A stretch of 64,000 nt of DNA from Platynereis dumerilii (GCA_026936325.1 JAPTHN010000001.1:129309138-129373137); one strand, 5' to 3'. Positions 45,880 through 57,667 are shown, counted from the first letter of the stretch. Notes: generated by a model from the sequence alone, not told the origin. Translations and numbers: made by a program.

Positions 45880-46760
45880 GTTGTTTAAAATCTGAACCCT
45901 CATCCAAAAACAAACTCCTTAGCTGCCAAACCAATGGGACTTGTTTTAAAAGTCATTTAGGGGTCAGATTATAGATAAAAAGTGTCAAAGTAAATTTTAT
46001 ATCTAAAATGCAGAATTTATGTATGTTTCAGCATTGGCACAAGACGAAATATGTCAGATATTTGAAAATGACCGTTTTAAGGGCGGGGGTAACTAAAATC
46101 ACTATATCTCCTGAAACAATGGTGCTATCCCAACATATTACCCCTTAAAATGTTTTGACTTGTAGGTTCTATAAATATAGGTCATTATATGACCAATATG
46201 CAAATTAATTAGGTTATCAGAGGTCGAAAGGTCACAAAACTTGACCACTGCCTAAAAGCTGAACACCTCATCAAACAACAAACACCATAGCTGCCAAGCC
46301 AATTGGACTTGTTAAGTCATTTAGTGAAAAGATAATAGATAACCAGTTTAAAAGTCAATTTTATGTCTAAAAATGCAGAGTTTATGTATTATATGTGTCA
46401 GCAGTTGGACATAACAAAATATGGCAGATATTAGAAAATGGTGGTTTCAAGGGTGGGTGAAACTAAAAAAATTGCAATATCTCACGAACCAGTGGTCCAA
46501 TTCCAACAAATTTCTGCTGCAGATGTCTGGAATTAGGAGTTTTAAACATGTTATTTGACCAACATGCAAATCAATTAGGTCATCAGAGACCAAAAGGTTG
46601 CAAAAATGCACCTGTGCTTAATATCTGAGCCCTCATGAAAAACCGGCAAACCAATGGTCCTTGTGAGTCCTCAAACAAACACCTTAGGTCCTTAGCTATC
46701 AAACCAATGGGACTTGTTAAGTCATTTAGAGGTCAGATTATAGATAACAAGTGTCAAAGT
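45880..46760 (+). repeat. ~330-bp monomer repeats, tandem (2-3 units)
   Basis: Units carry, in order, a TCTGAACC...AACTCC block, CCAATGGGACTTGTT, AGATTATAGATAAC, TGTCAGCA, GAAAATG, ATCTCCTGAA, ATATGACCAATATGCAAATT and GAGGTCAAAAGGTCAC-type words. The period is roughly 320-370 bp. The array is homologous to 28884-29363/33480-33665 and, in reverse, to 59400-60636. A LINE fragment follows at about 46760. Confidence 0.85.
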
Positions 46761-47817
46761 GACTTCAGTATCCATTTCACAGGCAAAGTCTCTGCCATCA
46801 GACAAGCCCTTGATGAGAACTCAGGAGAATCAATTGTTGCTGAAACCAGACTTAGGACTGGTTCCTTGTTACAGCAGTTCAATCAGGTCACCGAGGCTGA
46901 AGTACATAAAATGATATTGAAGTATCCAGCAAAGACAAGCAAACTTGACCCAATGCCATCCTGGCCTGACAGTCCTCCTATCACCAATCACATTCATCAT
47001 CAACCAATCCCTCGTCACAGGCACGGTGCCATCCGACTTCAAACGAGCCCTTGTCATACCTCTCATCAAAAAACCATCATTGGACAATGAAAACTTGAAC
47101 AATTATCGTCCAGTATCAAATCTGACATACCTCTCAAAGATCATGGAGAGAATGGTTGCACAACAGTTACAACAGTATCTTGAGGAGTTTTCACTGTATG
47201 ACATCATGCAGTCTGCCTATCGTGCAAATCACAGTACTGAGACTGCACTTCTCAAAGTTCATAATGACATCATGATGACAATTGATGCAGGCAACGATGC
47301 AATCCTTTGCTTACTAGATTTGTCGTCGGCTTTCGACACCATTGACCATGGTATCCTTCTTCACCGGCTTGAACATAGGTTTGGAGTGACTGGGCTAGCA
47401 CTTTCGTGGCTTGCATCCTACCTTCACCAGCGTCATCAGACCGTGGAGATCAATGGTTCACGTTCCTCTCCTCAACCACTTCTCACTGGGGTGCCACAGG
47501 GCTCTGTGTTGGGCCCCATTCTTTTTGCAATGTACATGTCACCATTGGGCGATTTGATAAGGGAGCATGGCTGTCGCTATACGTGTTATGCTGACGATAC
47601 ACAGCTATACTTCAACATCAACAGAAACGATCTGACAAGCTCCGTTTCATCAATAGAGGAGTCCCTTATGAAGATCCGGCTTTGGATGTCAACAAATAAA
47701 CTGAAGTTAAATGATGGTAAAACGGAAATAATTCACATCAGGTCTCGTTTTAGGGAAGAAACCAGCGGTCCTGTCTCAATTCAAATGGGGGATATTAATA
47801 TCTCACCATCAAAGACC
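46760..47817 (+). pseudogene. 5'- and 3'-truncated CR1/L2-type LINE RT
   Basis: It starts inside a monomer repeat with DFSIHFTGKVSAIRQAL, the segment after the endonuclease. The RT then follows with ALVIPLIKKPSL, NYRPVSNLTYLSKIMERM, SAYRANHSTETALLKVHND, LLDLSSAFDTIDHGILL, VPQGSVLGPILFAMY, TCYADDTQLYF (intact YADD) and KLKLNDGKTEIIHI. One frame change lies near 46960. The end at about 47817 coincides with the start of the palindrome, so the 3' part is lost. It is more intact than the LINE at 3.9-6.3 kb but lacks the endonuclease. Confidence 0.88.
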
Positions 47818-48084
47818 GAAACAGAATTAGGAAGTTAATCGAGACTTACCTGGAAGTTGAAGTTTAGCTGAAATTCTGTGAGTGAGTTTACGGAAGAGGG
47901 ATCATATGAGATATGCTACGCGCATGCGCCGGTCAGTATTTAAAGCTTCATTTTACGAGCCCCAAATATTACTGGGTGGGTCCATAGGGTGGGCATATGA
48001 TCCCTCTTCCGTAAACTCTCTCACAGAATTTCAGCTAAACTTCAACTTCCAGGTAAGTCTCGTTTAACTTCCTAATTCTGTTTC
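47818..48084. repeat. 267-bp near-perfect palindrome
   Basis: The left arm starts GAAACAGAATTAGGAAGTTAA and matches, in reverse complement, the right arm ending at 48084 over about 92-95 bases with 2-3 mismatches. The ~80-bp loop contains ATGCGCATGCGC-like GC-rich words and TATTTAAA. The right arm contains CCAGGTAAGT, a perfect splice-donor-like word. It abuts the truncated end of the LINE. A fold-back MITE is the simplest reading; I do not know the family. Confidence 0.85.
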
Positions 48085-50754
48085 GTTTCGCGGAACGGGA
48101 TCCTATGAGAGTTCAGAGTGGTGAGTAAAATGATCAAAGAAAACCAACCACCATAACTTAATCACTGCAATCAAGATCAATGTAAGCCAGCAATGGCAAG
48201 CAAGACTCAGACCAAAGAGTCTGCAATGACTGAATAGTCAACGGCAGTGCCACCAACATGAAGCGCAACCGCCAAATGAAGGCTCATACCTCAGGGAGCA
48301 CCTAAACAGCCCTTACACAACAAACTTTAAAGGATAAACTCCCACTAGTCTCCTTGTACAAGCAAGTAATTTGTTACCCGTAGGGTCTCAAGCCCAGGTG
48401 CAATATGTAACAACTGAAGTGACAAGCCAAGCACTGACAGTTATGCACTCACAGGTATCATCGGGAGACATGTGATGGCCTCTCGTGCCATAAGAAAAAC
48501 CACTACGTGGCTGTGAAAAATAGGAAACTATGAAAAGAGCAGTAATTTTCTGCGGCGTCCGTTGGAAGAAACCCCAAGATATACCATGCACAGATCAGTG
48601 AGCATGAGCAAACAAGGCGAACAAGTCCATAGGCAACCCAAACCAGGGAACCACATATCAGTATGACACCGAAAGACACCATCCGATAACGATGGAAAAA
48701 TAGGAGGAGATATCCAACGCCTCGGCAAGTCCTCACATGGCCTTGTCAAAGATACCACGGATAGTAGATACACCAAAGACTAGTCAACGACCCTTAAAGA
48801 GTGGGGACTGGGCACCATCGACGGGAGCCCATACTGAAGAGAAAAGGAGCATTCAGGTCCACAAGCAGTACATGAGAACCCAACTGTATAAGCATCAGAT
48901 CAAACTGAAGGAAAAACGGAACTGCCAAATGCAAACTGCTGTGCAATGACGTGGTCATGGGGATGGCGAAAATAAAGTAGAGCTGCAAAAAGCTCGGTAG
49001 GTATCTACTTTGTCACAAAAGCTTGACAAAAGCCTCAAACCCACGGACAAAAACCTGACTGCCCAGGTGTGGGATCCGTAGTTCAACTAATGCCTCCCTG
49101 ACACAGCAGATCAAGAGATAGAAAAACATCCATAAAAGATACGGCAAATACTTAGCAAAGGTTTTTTGTGAAACCAAAGGAAAAGCATGCCCAGGAAAGA
49201 CTAACAGCCATCCAGGCAAACATTGGAGGAATCAGGCTCCACCAAAAAAGCACACCCAAAAGCCGGGTCAAGATCTGAACACAAACTCAGGACTCAATGA
49301 TACATGATCAGAGGCACACCCTGCATTGACTGCAGGTCAAAGTAAACTGCTGCTACCCAGCATTCTGAGGACAACAGGACAAGATCCCGACTGGAAAATA
49401 GGCCTGATAAGGAAAGAAAAGCAGATGCAAATGTAATGGCATAAGGAACAACTACACAGATTCTGCGAAAGAGCGGATAGGAGTCAGAACTATGGAAGGA
49501 AAACATATTCCCAATTAAAGAAATAGCAGAAGCAAGAGATGTGCATGGTTGCAAACAAATATCCGTCTATTCAAGAACCACTTGCGTCTGGAACCCAAAA
49601 GCCGTAAGACAGAACTGCTATTTAGGCCTAGTAATGTTCATAGCATCACACGCCAAAGTAATGTCTCCGATCCCCTCACGAGCAGTGGTAAAACAGGCTT
49701 TTTAATACGACAAACCAAGAGCACTCGCAGTGTTCTAACAAGAAAAACCAGGCGACAATCATACGCATGAGGGACATAGTAAAGGTGATGAGCATCATCA
49801 AAATACGCATGAGGGACATAGTAAAGGTGATGAGCATCATCAAAAAAGCTTCCCCCAGCCGTCAAATTCACTGACGGAAAACCACCTTGAAATCAGGGTA
49901 AATCAACTCCAGAAAGAGAAGATAAAGACCACTGGTCAGCCACTAATGAAAACGGCAAAGAACACCCTGTAAATGAGCATTGCAGCCTGTCACAGGCAAT
50001 CCAAACCGCCACACCCTACATCAGCCCAAAGAGTTCTCCCTGTGTCATGAAGTGGCCCTTCTCAAGACATCCTGCTGTCAGCAGTCCACCTGTGACCAAT
50101 ACCTCCTAAAAAGAGGCGATCAGTGCCTCGCAAAAAGAGACAACCACACGAGCCCAGCGACTCCTCGTAGCCCGACCAGTAATGTCAGAGGCAACAAACA
50201 CAACTATTTTGTGGAAACAGCCCCAACTGTATGGGCCTAAGTAATGCATCTCCACAGGCCAAGCAACTGTGAATCAAAATCCACATCAGCCAGGTAGCAG
50301 TAGGGTCAAACTAAAGGGAAAAACTTTGTCCCCGAACCAAAAGGATATAAATATCCCAGCACGCCCATTAGTACAGCAACGAGTGACTAGTAAATGTCAT
50401 GCAAAAACAACTCCACAGAGTTCAAGCAGGCAAACAGCTACACATGGCAAAGACCAAAAGATCAGCAACACTTGTAGTCACATTGGATCCAGCAGACCAA
50501 GAACAAATTTCCGTTAAAGCCACTGCCTTGTATAACTGTTACTATATTATTAAGACCCAAAGAACCGAAAAATACCAGGCACGATTGGTAGTGATGAAAT
50601 CAATGCCATTTATAGCGAGGCCAGCCAAAAAGTAAACCATAGTAAGCCGTAGGCCTCAATTGGCCTGCCCTGAACTTGACTAAAGTGGAACAAGAAACAC
50701 AAACAACCCACGGTTGTAAACAGGGTGAAACAACCCGACTGACATCAGCGAAGT
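48085..50754. other. Unrecognised 2.7-kb stretch
   Basis: Less AT-rich than its surroundings, purine-rich on the plus strand, with only short frames and no motif. A 42-bp direct duplication lies at 49761-49845 (unit with ACGCATGAGGGACATAG). It may be one long non-coding element continuing from the palindrome. Confidence 0.4.
49761..49845 (+). repeat. Two-copy 42-bp direct repeat
   Basis: The unit contains ATACGCATGAGGGACATAG and GGTGATGAGCATCATC; the second copy starts at 49803. Confidence 0.9.
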
Positions 50755-50870
50755 CAAATTTTATTTGAGGGGTCAAATTTTATTTGAGGGGTCAAATTTT
50801 ATTTGAGGGTCCACATTTTATTTGAGGGTCCACATTGTATTTGAGGGTTCATTGTAGTGGAGGGTTTCAA
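50755..50870 (+). repeat. 19-bp minisatellite
   Basis: Five to six units of the type TCAAATTTTATTTGAGGGG that decay toward the 3' side (TCCACATTTTATTTGAGGG). Confidence 0.9.
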
Positions 50871-51451
50871 GTATTTTGAGTGATATGTACAAACAGAAAA
50901 CTTTGTACGATGACAGCATCTCATGCAGTCATATTCCCAATTTTCAAATTCACAACCACTAAAGCCTAAAGGTTCTCAAAGCAGCATCAGACATCGTATG
51001 ATGAGGAAAAACTCAGTGTAAACCACAACATGGATTTAAAAACTTAGGCCTATGCAGAGCAAAATTGAAAGGCCTGATGACATGCCAGGCATGACAAGAC
51101 CACTTTTATGATCGGTCTCAATAGCTAAAGTGTCTTTTTGTAAAAACCCAATTGGTCATTGAAATAAAACTTTGTATCTTGTATCTTGTACAGTGGGAAA
51201 AATCCCAGAAACCTCAAGGCAACCACTTGGCCTGCATGACTAAACAGAGCTCAAGATTTTAGGCCTATGAAAAACTGCTAAAATAAACTCTTGACTACAC
51301 TAGGCAAGTAAAATGACAGTTGACAAAATTGTCAGCATTGTAAAAATAGGCCGGCCACGCCGGTCGCAAACTTGGTTCTACGGCCCTCATACGAAACGCC
51401 TCGAGAGGAAAAACAGGGCCAAACACAAACTCAAGCCCATGAAAATAATGG
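50871..51451. other. Unrecognised; includes a retroposon-like tail near 51160-51190
   Basis: GAAATAAAACTTTGTATCTTGTATCTTGTAC resembles a retroposon 3' end with a short tandem tail (TATCTTG twice). The body upstream is not recognised. Confidence 0.45.
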
Positions 51452-51946
51452 ACAGCCATAGATGCAGCTGCTTTAACAATACCCTTGTCTGATACATTCA
51501 TTTGGCTACTTTGGTATCTATGTACAATATATATATAAATAATTGATAATTTGGTTCTTGTTAGAGTGAACTGTTATCAGGAAATTTAAAATATGTTGAT
51601 AGTTTCAATAAACTAGGCTCTATAACCCCAATATACAGGCAATTCTGGCTCTATAGACCAAAGTATGTATTTGACAGGAAAAATAATGTCAGAATCAGAA
51701 TTCCTGGCATCAAAAACATATATTTAGAGCTATTATTTGCAATCCTATGACCTTTTGTTACTGAGTTATACTCAAAATTAGATATCGAGCGGCGGCCATT
51801 TTGAATTTGTTGCTATGGCAACCAAGACGAGCGCCTGCTCCGCCGCCCTAAAAAATTTGAATCTATATACTCTCAGCAACATTCGTGCCGAATTTCATGC
51901 TTGTAGACAAATATGCACAATTATCCCCATAAGCTCCTGGACTATA
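51452..51946 (+). repeat. Dispersed ~0.8 kb repeat, copy 4 (5' truncated)
   Basis: It begins at the CATAGATGCAGCTGC word and ends with GCACAATTATCCCCATAAGCTCCTGGACTA. It is diverged from copies 1-3 and lacks the first third of the unit and any tandem array. Confidence 0.85.
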
Positions 51947-52875
51947 TCCCATTAAGACAGCTAGCAATATAATTGCAATTAGCAATGGGGCACAAAAAAA
52001 AAATCATACACAATGGGAGAGATGGAGTTTAAATTGTTGTTGGTTTAATGTAAATTTAATGTGATTTTAAAAGGTGGTTCAAAGGAGGTAAAGGTGGCTG
52101 ATTCTTCCTTCCTGTTGGGGGTAATCATCCTTTATATTTGGTTGTACTGTAGGGAGGATAGGGTTCGCGAAAGGTAATTTTGTAGCAAGTAAAATGGGGA
52201 GAGGGTCAGAGGGAGGGGATCGTTGGATGGAGGCTTGAGGTGTTATAGAGTTATTACATATAAAATTACAAGAGAAAAAAATGTAACAGATTGTCTGGTG
52301 AATTACAAAGTGTAGAGAACCCAGAACCTGACTTGGCAAAGGGCAGGGGAATTATACCAAAACAAACCAGAGTCAGGTGTAAGGAGGTGTGAGACTTAGG
52401 ACTCACATGTGATGTTAAGGCCTTTAAGGACGTCCAACCTTCCATCTCCTCCCACACAAGACCCTGGAATGGAAATCTAAGAACTAGAGCTTCTGGCCTG
52501 GTAGAGACCTGACTGTCACAAAAAGGGGTGTACATGGGTCCCCAAAAACTGATGGAGTGTCAAATGTCGGGATTTAAGGTGAAAAACAGATATCTCTTGT
52601 CCCTTTTTATCTAAGCATAAATGATAAAGAAATATTTCAAATGTCGTTTGTCACTTTTTATCAGTGAACCCTATCAGTTTCTCTCGATTTTTAAGAGGGC
52701 CAGTGTCCCTGTGTCCCTTTTTAAGAAGGGCAGTGTCGCCATGTCGATCGTGTCGATTTTTACCCTTGTACACCCCCACAAAACGAGTACTACGTGCCAT
52801 CACTGGAAGAGGAATCTCTTCTTTAATCTCTTCGGTGGACTTTGCATATTTAATAAACACTGTTTCGTGCTTTTT
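51947..52875. other. Unrecognised stretch
   Basis: Apart from a run of short GTGTC words at 52690-52760, nothing I can name. It may include 3' sequence of the Penelope-like element that follows on the minus strand. Confidence 0.4.
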
Positions 52876-53260
52876 TTAAACACTGCAAAGTTGTTTGCAT
52901 AAAAACCTATATTTATATCCCTGCCTGAGGAGAGAATCACATAATGAAATGTGCCTCACTGAGAAATCACTGTAATGATCACAAGCCCTGGCAAAACTGA
53001 TGATGCGAGAAGCATAGTAAGCTGGCTTTTCTGGAATATTAGATGCAACAGGATATGGATAGTTGACAATCTTGAAGTTGAAGTCATCCCTTTTGTCATA
53101 TAACTTAGTGTGGAATTGGTTATCCTGGACTGTTATAAGAAGGTCCAAATAAGAAGCTTCCTTACCAGATTGTGTTTCCTTGGTTATTGAGAGCTCTGGT
53201 GGGTAAATTTTGTGAAGGTATCTCTCAACAAGAACCCAGGGGTTCAAAATGGAGGTGGTG
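52876..53260 (-). pseudogene. Penelope-like element, C-terminal RT part (fossil)
   Basis: Minus-strand frame with IYPPELSITKETQ, ASYLDLLITVQDNQFHT, LYDKRDDFNFKIVNYPYP and FARACDHYSDFSVRH. These are the blocks that follow the YIDD site in a group of RT proteins common in invertebrate genomes, which I assign to Penelope-like elements with moderate confidence. It is separated from its N-terminal part (57950-59040) by about 4.7 kb of other elements. The copy is broken. Confidence 0.7.
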
Positions 53261-53272
53261 TAGTGTCCTAAG

Positions 53273-53573
53273 TAGGGCTTGGCGATATTGAGAAAAGTTG
53301 CGATATATGCGATACTGCGAAAAATATGCGAAATAAATGAGACATCAATAATTATTGCAACATCATCATTGACTGACAGCCAATCTTCAGCAACACAAAA
53401 TCTGCTCAAGCCATCAAGGGCATAATTTCCTTTAACTTTGGGACCCATCTGGAGAGAATATAACTTTCTTGATTTTCAAGAACTTATAAAGGTTTATTTT
53501 ATTTATGTTAAACATTGCATCAGTGAATGATTACTGCGATATCGATATATTTGCAATATATTGCCAAGCCCTA
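53273..53573. mobile_element. hAT-type MITE (TAGGGCTTGGC ends)
   Basis: 301 bp with inverted ends TAGGGCTTGGCGATAT and, at the right, ATATTGCCAAGCCCTA. It is rich in ATATCG/CGATAT words. The flanking octamers GTCCTAAG and GTTTTCAG agree at 5 of 8 bases, as expected of an old 8-bp target duplication. Confidence 0.8.
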
Positions 53574-53939
53574 GTTTTCAGTTCATATCCCTTGAAAAAG
53601 ACTATATCCCTGAGTGCCCAGAACCAGCTGTTGCGAGAATCCAGAAGTTGAGAAAAATATCAGAAATCCCAACTTTTTTCAGTTTTTTTGTTTTTATGAA
53701 AATTTCATAACATTTGCCCTCCAAATGAGTTAAGTCATTTAAAGAGACATAATGTAGACATGGAAATGCAAAATTTGAGAAGTCTAACTCCAAAATTTAC
53801 AGAGTCATGGAACATTGTAAAAATAATTTTTTTTCACATTTTTTCTGAATTTGCTGTTATTAATTTTTGTAAGAGCATTGAGACCCCAAAAAGAAAAATT
53901 TGGGGTATTTAACGGATGGTAGATCTTAATTCCCACAGG
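53574..53939. other. Unrecognised spacer
   Basis: AT-rich with no motif. Confidence 0.4.
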
Positions 53940-53941
53940 TA

Positions 53942-55487
53942 GGTGACGTCACCTTGCTTTGGCAAGTTTGGTGCAGTTATTTGACAATATTAAGAAACTG
54001 GGTAATTGTACCAGATCAGATATTTTTGCATAAACTGACTCTACCAAATAATCAACTTTTGCATCTAATTTGAATAAAAATATGTGCATTGGTTATCCTA
54101 CACGAGATGATTTGTTGCAAAATTTTGCCCTTTTTTGGGGTCACCTCGTTTGGCAACTTTTCTAATAACAAGTGAATTCAGTTCACAATTAATCACTCTC
54201 TGGCTAAATCAAGTAGTCAGTCAAGTCATTTGAACCATTATGAAGGTCGCTGGTAATTTTTTTTTTTAGTTGTTTTAAAATTTTACCCCAAAACGTGCTT
54301 TTTACTTATCAAAGTCAAACAAAAATGACAAAAACTTTAAGGGGAGTTATAGGTGAGAACGGCACATTCCTCCATTTTTTATAGAATAATGGTCAATATT
54401 TGGTGTCAAAAGAAAGGTTTTAATTAAAATAGATGATTTCAGACAATTTTGTATTTTTCCAATGAATGGTTGCCGTGGCAACCATTTTAAAAGACAAAAA
54501 ATGGCAGATTTTTACTGCTCACGGGATGTGGAATTTCTGAAGTTACAGGCATGGTAGAAGATTTTTGAAAAAATTGATGAAAGAAGAAAAGCCAAATGAA
54601 CTTATTTACAAAGCAGATTTTTGATATTCCTTTTAATAGTTTCAGGAATTGGGGTAAAGTAGACAAAAGTCATTTTTTGGGGAAAAAATGCATGTTTTTA
54701 TGGCTACGATATGAAATAATTTTGTAACAAAAAAATATATTTAAAAACCTGTTTCATAAATACGAAGCCATCTTTTTAAGGATTCCGTTGATGTACCCCA
54801 TGAGTAAATAGGTTGAACAGTGGTCAAGATTTTTCACATCCCGTGCAGAGTAAAAGCAATTTTTTGGACAGAGCGGAAAATGGCAAAATTGTGAAGTAAC
54901 GTCATTACAGGCAATTTATCACCTGAAAACAAATAGGCCTATCGGTGGCTGTTTCTCCAAAATTAATGAAGCTACAGGCATGATATTTTGCAAAAATTAA
55001 GTAATCATTGTCATGTTTCACCAAAGTAAATGCTGTGTTGCCATGGCAAATGCCTTTTTGTGTGTACATCTTTGAAATGACACAACTCTGCTATTTCACT
55101 TTTAAAATTTGTCGATGATGTTATATTTAACATGGCTTAAAGTGATTATAGAGGCATATTTTGACATAATCGGAGTTTGCACTGGGTACCCAAGTTGGTA
55201 TAGGTCAAAGATATGGCACAAACTAAATTTGTGAACCTTACTGAAATTTTGGTCATTTCTCACACATACCTCCTCTTAAAAATTCATTGTTCAGTCACAT
55301 GACCAACAATTGTAAAATCACCATAACAGAAAAACGATGTTGAAGCAATGAAAGATGTTTAAAACTATTCATTTCACATTTCTAATAAATTAGACAAGCA
55401 TTTGCATGCTTTAATGCAAAAATATTGTCATTTGAAGTCAAAAAGTTGCCAAACCAAGGTGAGTTGCCAAAGCAAGGTGACGTCATC
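53942..55487. mobile_element. 1.55-kb TA-target element with GTGACGTCACC ends
   Basis: The left end GGTGACGTCACCTTGC and the right end in complement GATGACGTCACCTTGC agree at 23 of 24 positions; TA flanks both sides (53940-53941 and 55488-55489). The interior is AT-rich and non-coding, with one perfect X-box-like palindrome, GGTTGCCGTGGCAACC, near 54467-54482. It is non-autonomous; the family is likely mobilised by a Tc1/mariner-type enzyme. Confidence 0.8.
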
Positions 55488-55599
55488 TATAACTGTTTCG
55501 GAGTTCTGCTCCGGAAACGAAAACTTAATTTTTTTAATTTTCAATATTTTACAATGCCAGTAAGCGATTGCTTTAATATGAACACCAAAAGGCAACATA

Positions 55600-56605
55600 C
55601 CCAGCTGACAATGCACGTGAAGTTCATGTGATAAACACGGGGGGGAAACTGGTGAATATGACATAACTGAGAGTTATCATGTGTTTTTGTTCACGTGAGA
55701 AAAACTCCCAAATTTTCACGGGATAACCACGTGATGAATGTCACCAGATTAACGCTTGACCATCTTCATGACATAACTGAGAGTTATCACGTGTTTTTTC
55801 ACGTGGTTAACTGGTGAAGATTGCCCCCCAGAAATATAGATGGAGCCACCTGTACTAAAAACACAGCTGTGCACCAAGTTCCGCACTAAATTTACTTTAA
55901 CTGAGTTTAAACTAATTAAACAAAGGATTATGATTTCTAAATCTGGATTAATGCACAGTATATGATGGAATGATGCTTATTAGCTCAAAAAGGAGCACAT
56001 ATTGGATATTATTACAAAAGACTAGTCATCCGAAATGTGAATCATGTATGACTGCAATCCTTGATTCTGGCAACCCTTAAGGAGACTGAAAAGAGACTCG
56101 CTGCATTACACTGGTTGTGACACATTTTCAGCAAGTTCTTGTGGCTTTTACTGCAGCCCAACAGCTATTGAAAGCCCCAGATAATGCTTGAAACAGTCCA
56201 AGTTGACTGGCTCGATGAAGAGCCAAGTTAACCAGTGGGAGATTTTGCCTTTTCTCAAATAATTATAACTGGTGAAGATTGCCCCCCAGAAAATCATGTG
56301 GTTAACTGGTGAAGATTGCCCCAAGAAAATCACGTGGTTAACAGGTGAAGATATTCACTAGAAAATCACGTGATTAACTGGTGAAGATTGCCCCCAGAAA
56401 ATCATTTGGTTAACTGGTGAATATAGATATTCACCAGAAAATCGTATGGTTAACTGGTGAAGATTGCCCCCAGAAAATCATGTGGTTAACTGGTGACAAA
56501 ATCACGTGGTTAGCGTTTGCAATAACCTATCAGTTTTCCACGTGATAACTGAGGGGCAATTTCACGTGATAACTCTCAGTTAACCACCAGTTTTTGTCAG
56601 CCGGG
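55600..56605. mobile_element. 1.0-kb TA-target MITE packed with CACGTG repeats
   Basis: The ends are CCCAGCTGACAA at the left and TTGTCAGCCGGG at the right, with TA on each side. The right third is an irregular tandem array of a ~40-bp unit (AAAATCACGTGGTTAACTGG followed by TGAAGATTGCCCCC), about seven units. Similar words in both orientations lie at the left end. No coding capacity. Confidence 0.82.
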
Positions 56606-57177
56606 TATGCTATAAGATCAAGTCTGCCAAATATGCAAGTGCAATAGTTTAGGCACAGTGGCCAACACAAAATGTGTGATGCGGTGATACCACCCACAGT
56701 GGATCCAAGCAAGATAAAAAAGGAAGTCACGTCCTAATTACAACATGCTTGCTATAGCTATTCATCCTATGCCATATGCATGCTCTATAACCAAGTTAGC
56801 CTCGCTTCTTTTACTCAAAACATCTCCAAACATAATGGCCAATTCAGGGCCAAAAAGACATACTGAAAATACTCAATTTTCCCCCCAAAACATTCCATTA
56901 TGTCACTGTGACTGCATAAATGGAGATGTGTACACTCCTCCATCAAAAATCCACCCTTATCTATCTATCTACCTACCTACCTATCTATCTATTTATCTAT
57001 CAGTCAATAATCTATCTATTTGTCAATTTAACCATTCATATATCTGACTGAAATAGTTGGGAGATTTATATAACTATTGAAATCTTGCCTTTTGTGACCT
57101 AGTATTATGATGACATAAATTTCCAGATCAGAAAACTGACCAATACACATCCTAGTGCCACCCTGACATAGTTGCAG
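56606..57177. other. Spacer with a CTAT microsatellite
   Basis: Contains imperfect CTAT/CTAC tetranucleotides at about 56955-57020 and a hairpin-like GGAGATGTGTACACTCCTCC word near 56920. Nothing else recognised. Confidence 0.55.
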
Positions 57178-57554
57178 CCCTGGGGGGGGTTCTCGCCCCG
57201 AAATATGACGGGGGTGCTCAGCTGAGCGTCTCGCACCCTGACCCAGTAACGGAGTGCTATGAACCCAAAAATAGGACCCTGGACTAGGGAAAATTCGCCC
57301 TCAAAGAGGGGTTTTTTTTTTGGTCGCCTGTATCATTTCAATTATTTGTGCCGAATAATGGCTTTTTTGCCACCATAGATGTCTCTCGGAAGGTGATTTT
57401 TATGCGAAATTCGGAGTGCAGGAAATGTTGGACCATGTCTAGGAATATTCAGACCTCATTTTAGGACCCTTAGCTAGGGAAAATTAGCCCTTGAAGAGCC
57501 CTTCTCAGCCGAGCATAGGTGTAGACCAACATATAGTGAGAACCCCCCCCAGGG
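57178..57554. mobile_element. 377-bp MITE with CCCTGGGGGGGG ends
   Basis: Inverted ends CCCTGGGGGGGGTTCTC and complement, 17 bp, are flanked by a 6-bp direct repeat TTGCAG (57172-57177 and 57555-57560). An inner direct repeat (GGACCC...CTAGGGAAAATT) occurs twice. No ORF. The 6-bp target duplication does not fit a family I can name with confidence. Confidence 0.75.
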
Positions 57555-57562
57555 TTGCAGCT

Positions 57563-57667
57563 CAGCTCATTTGCATAGACAAAACACAATCCACATAATT
57601 TTCAAAATGGTGGACAGCTCATTTGCATACACAAAACACAATACACATAATTTTCAAAATGGTGGAG
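57563..57667 (+). repeat. Two-copy ~52-bp direct repeat
   Basis: CAGCTCATTTGCATA...TTTTCAAAATGGTGGA is present twice in tandem with two or three differences. Confidence 0.9.
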
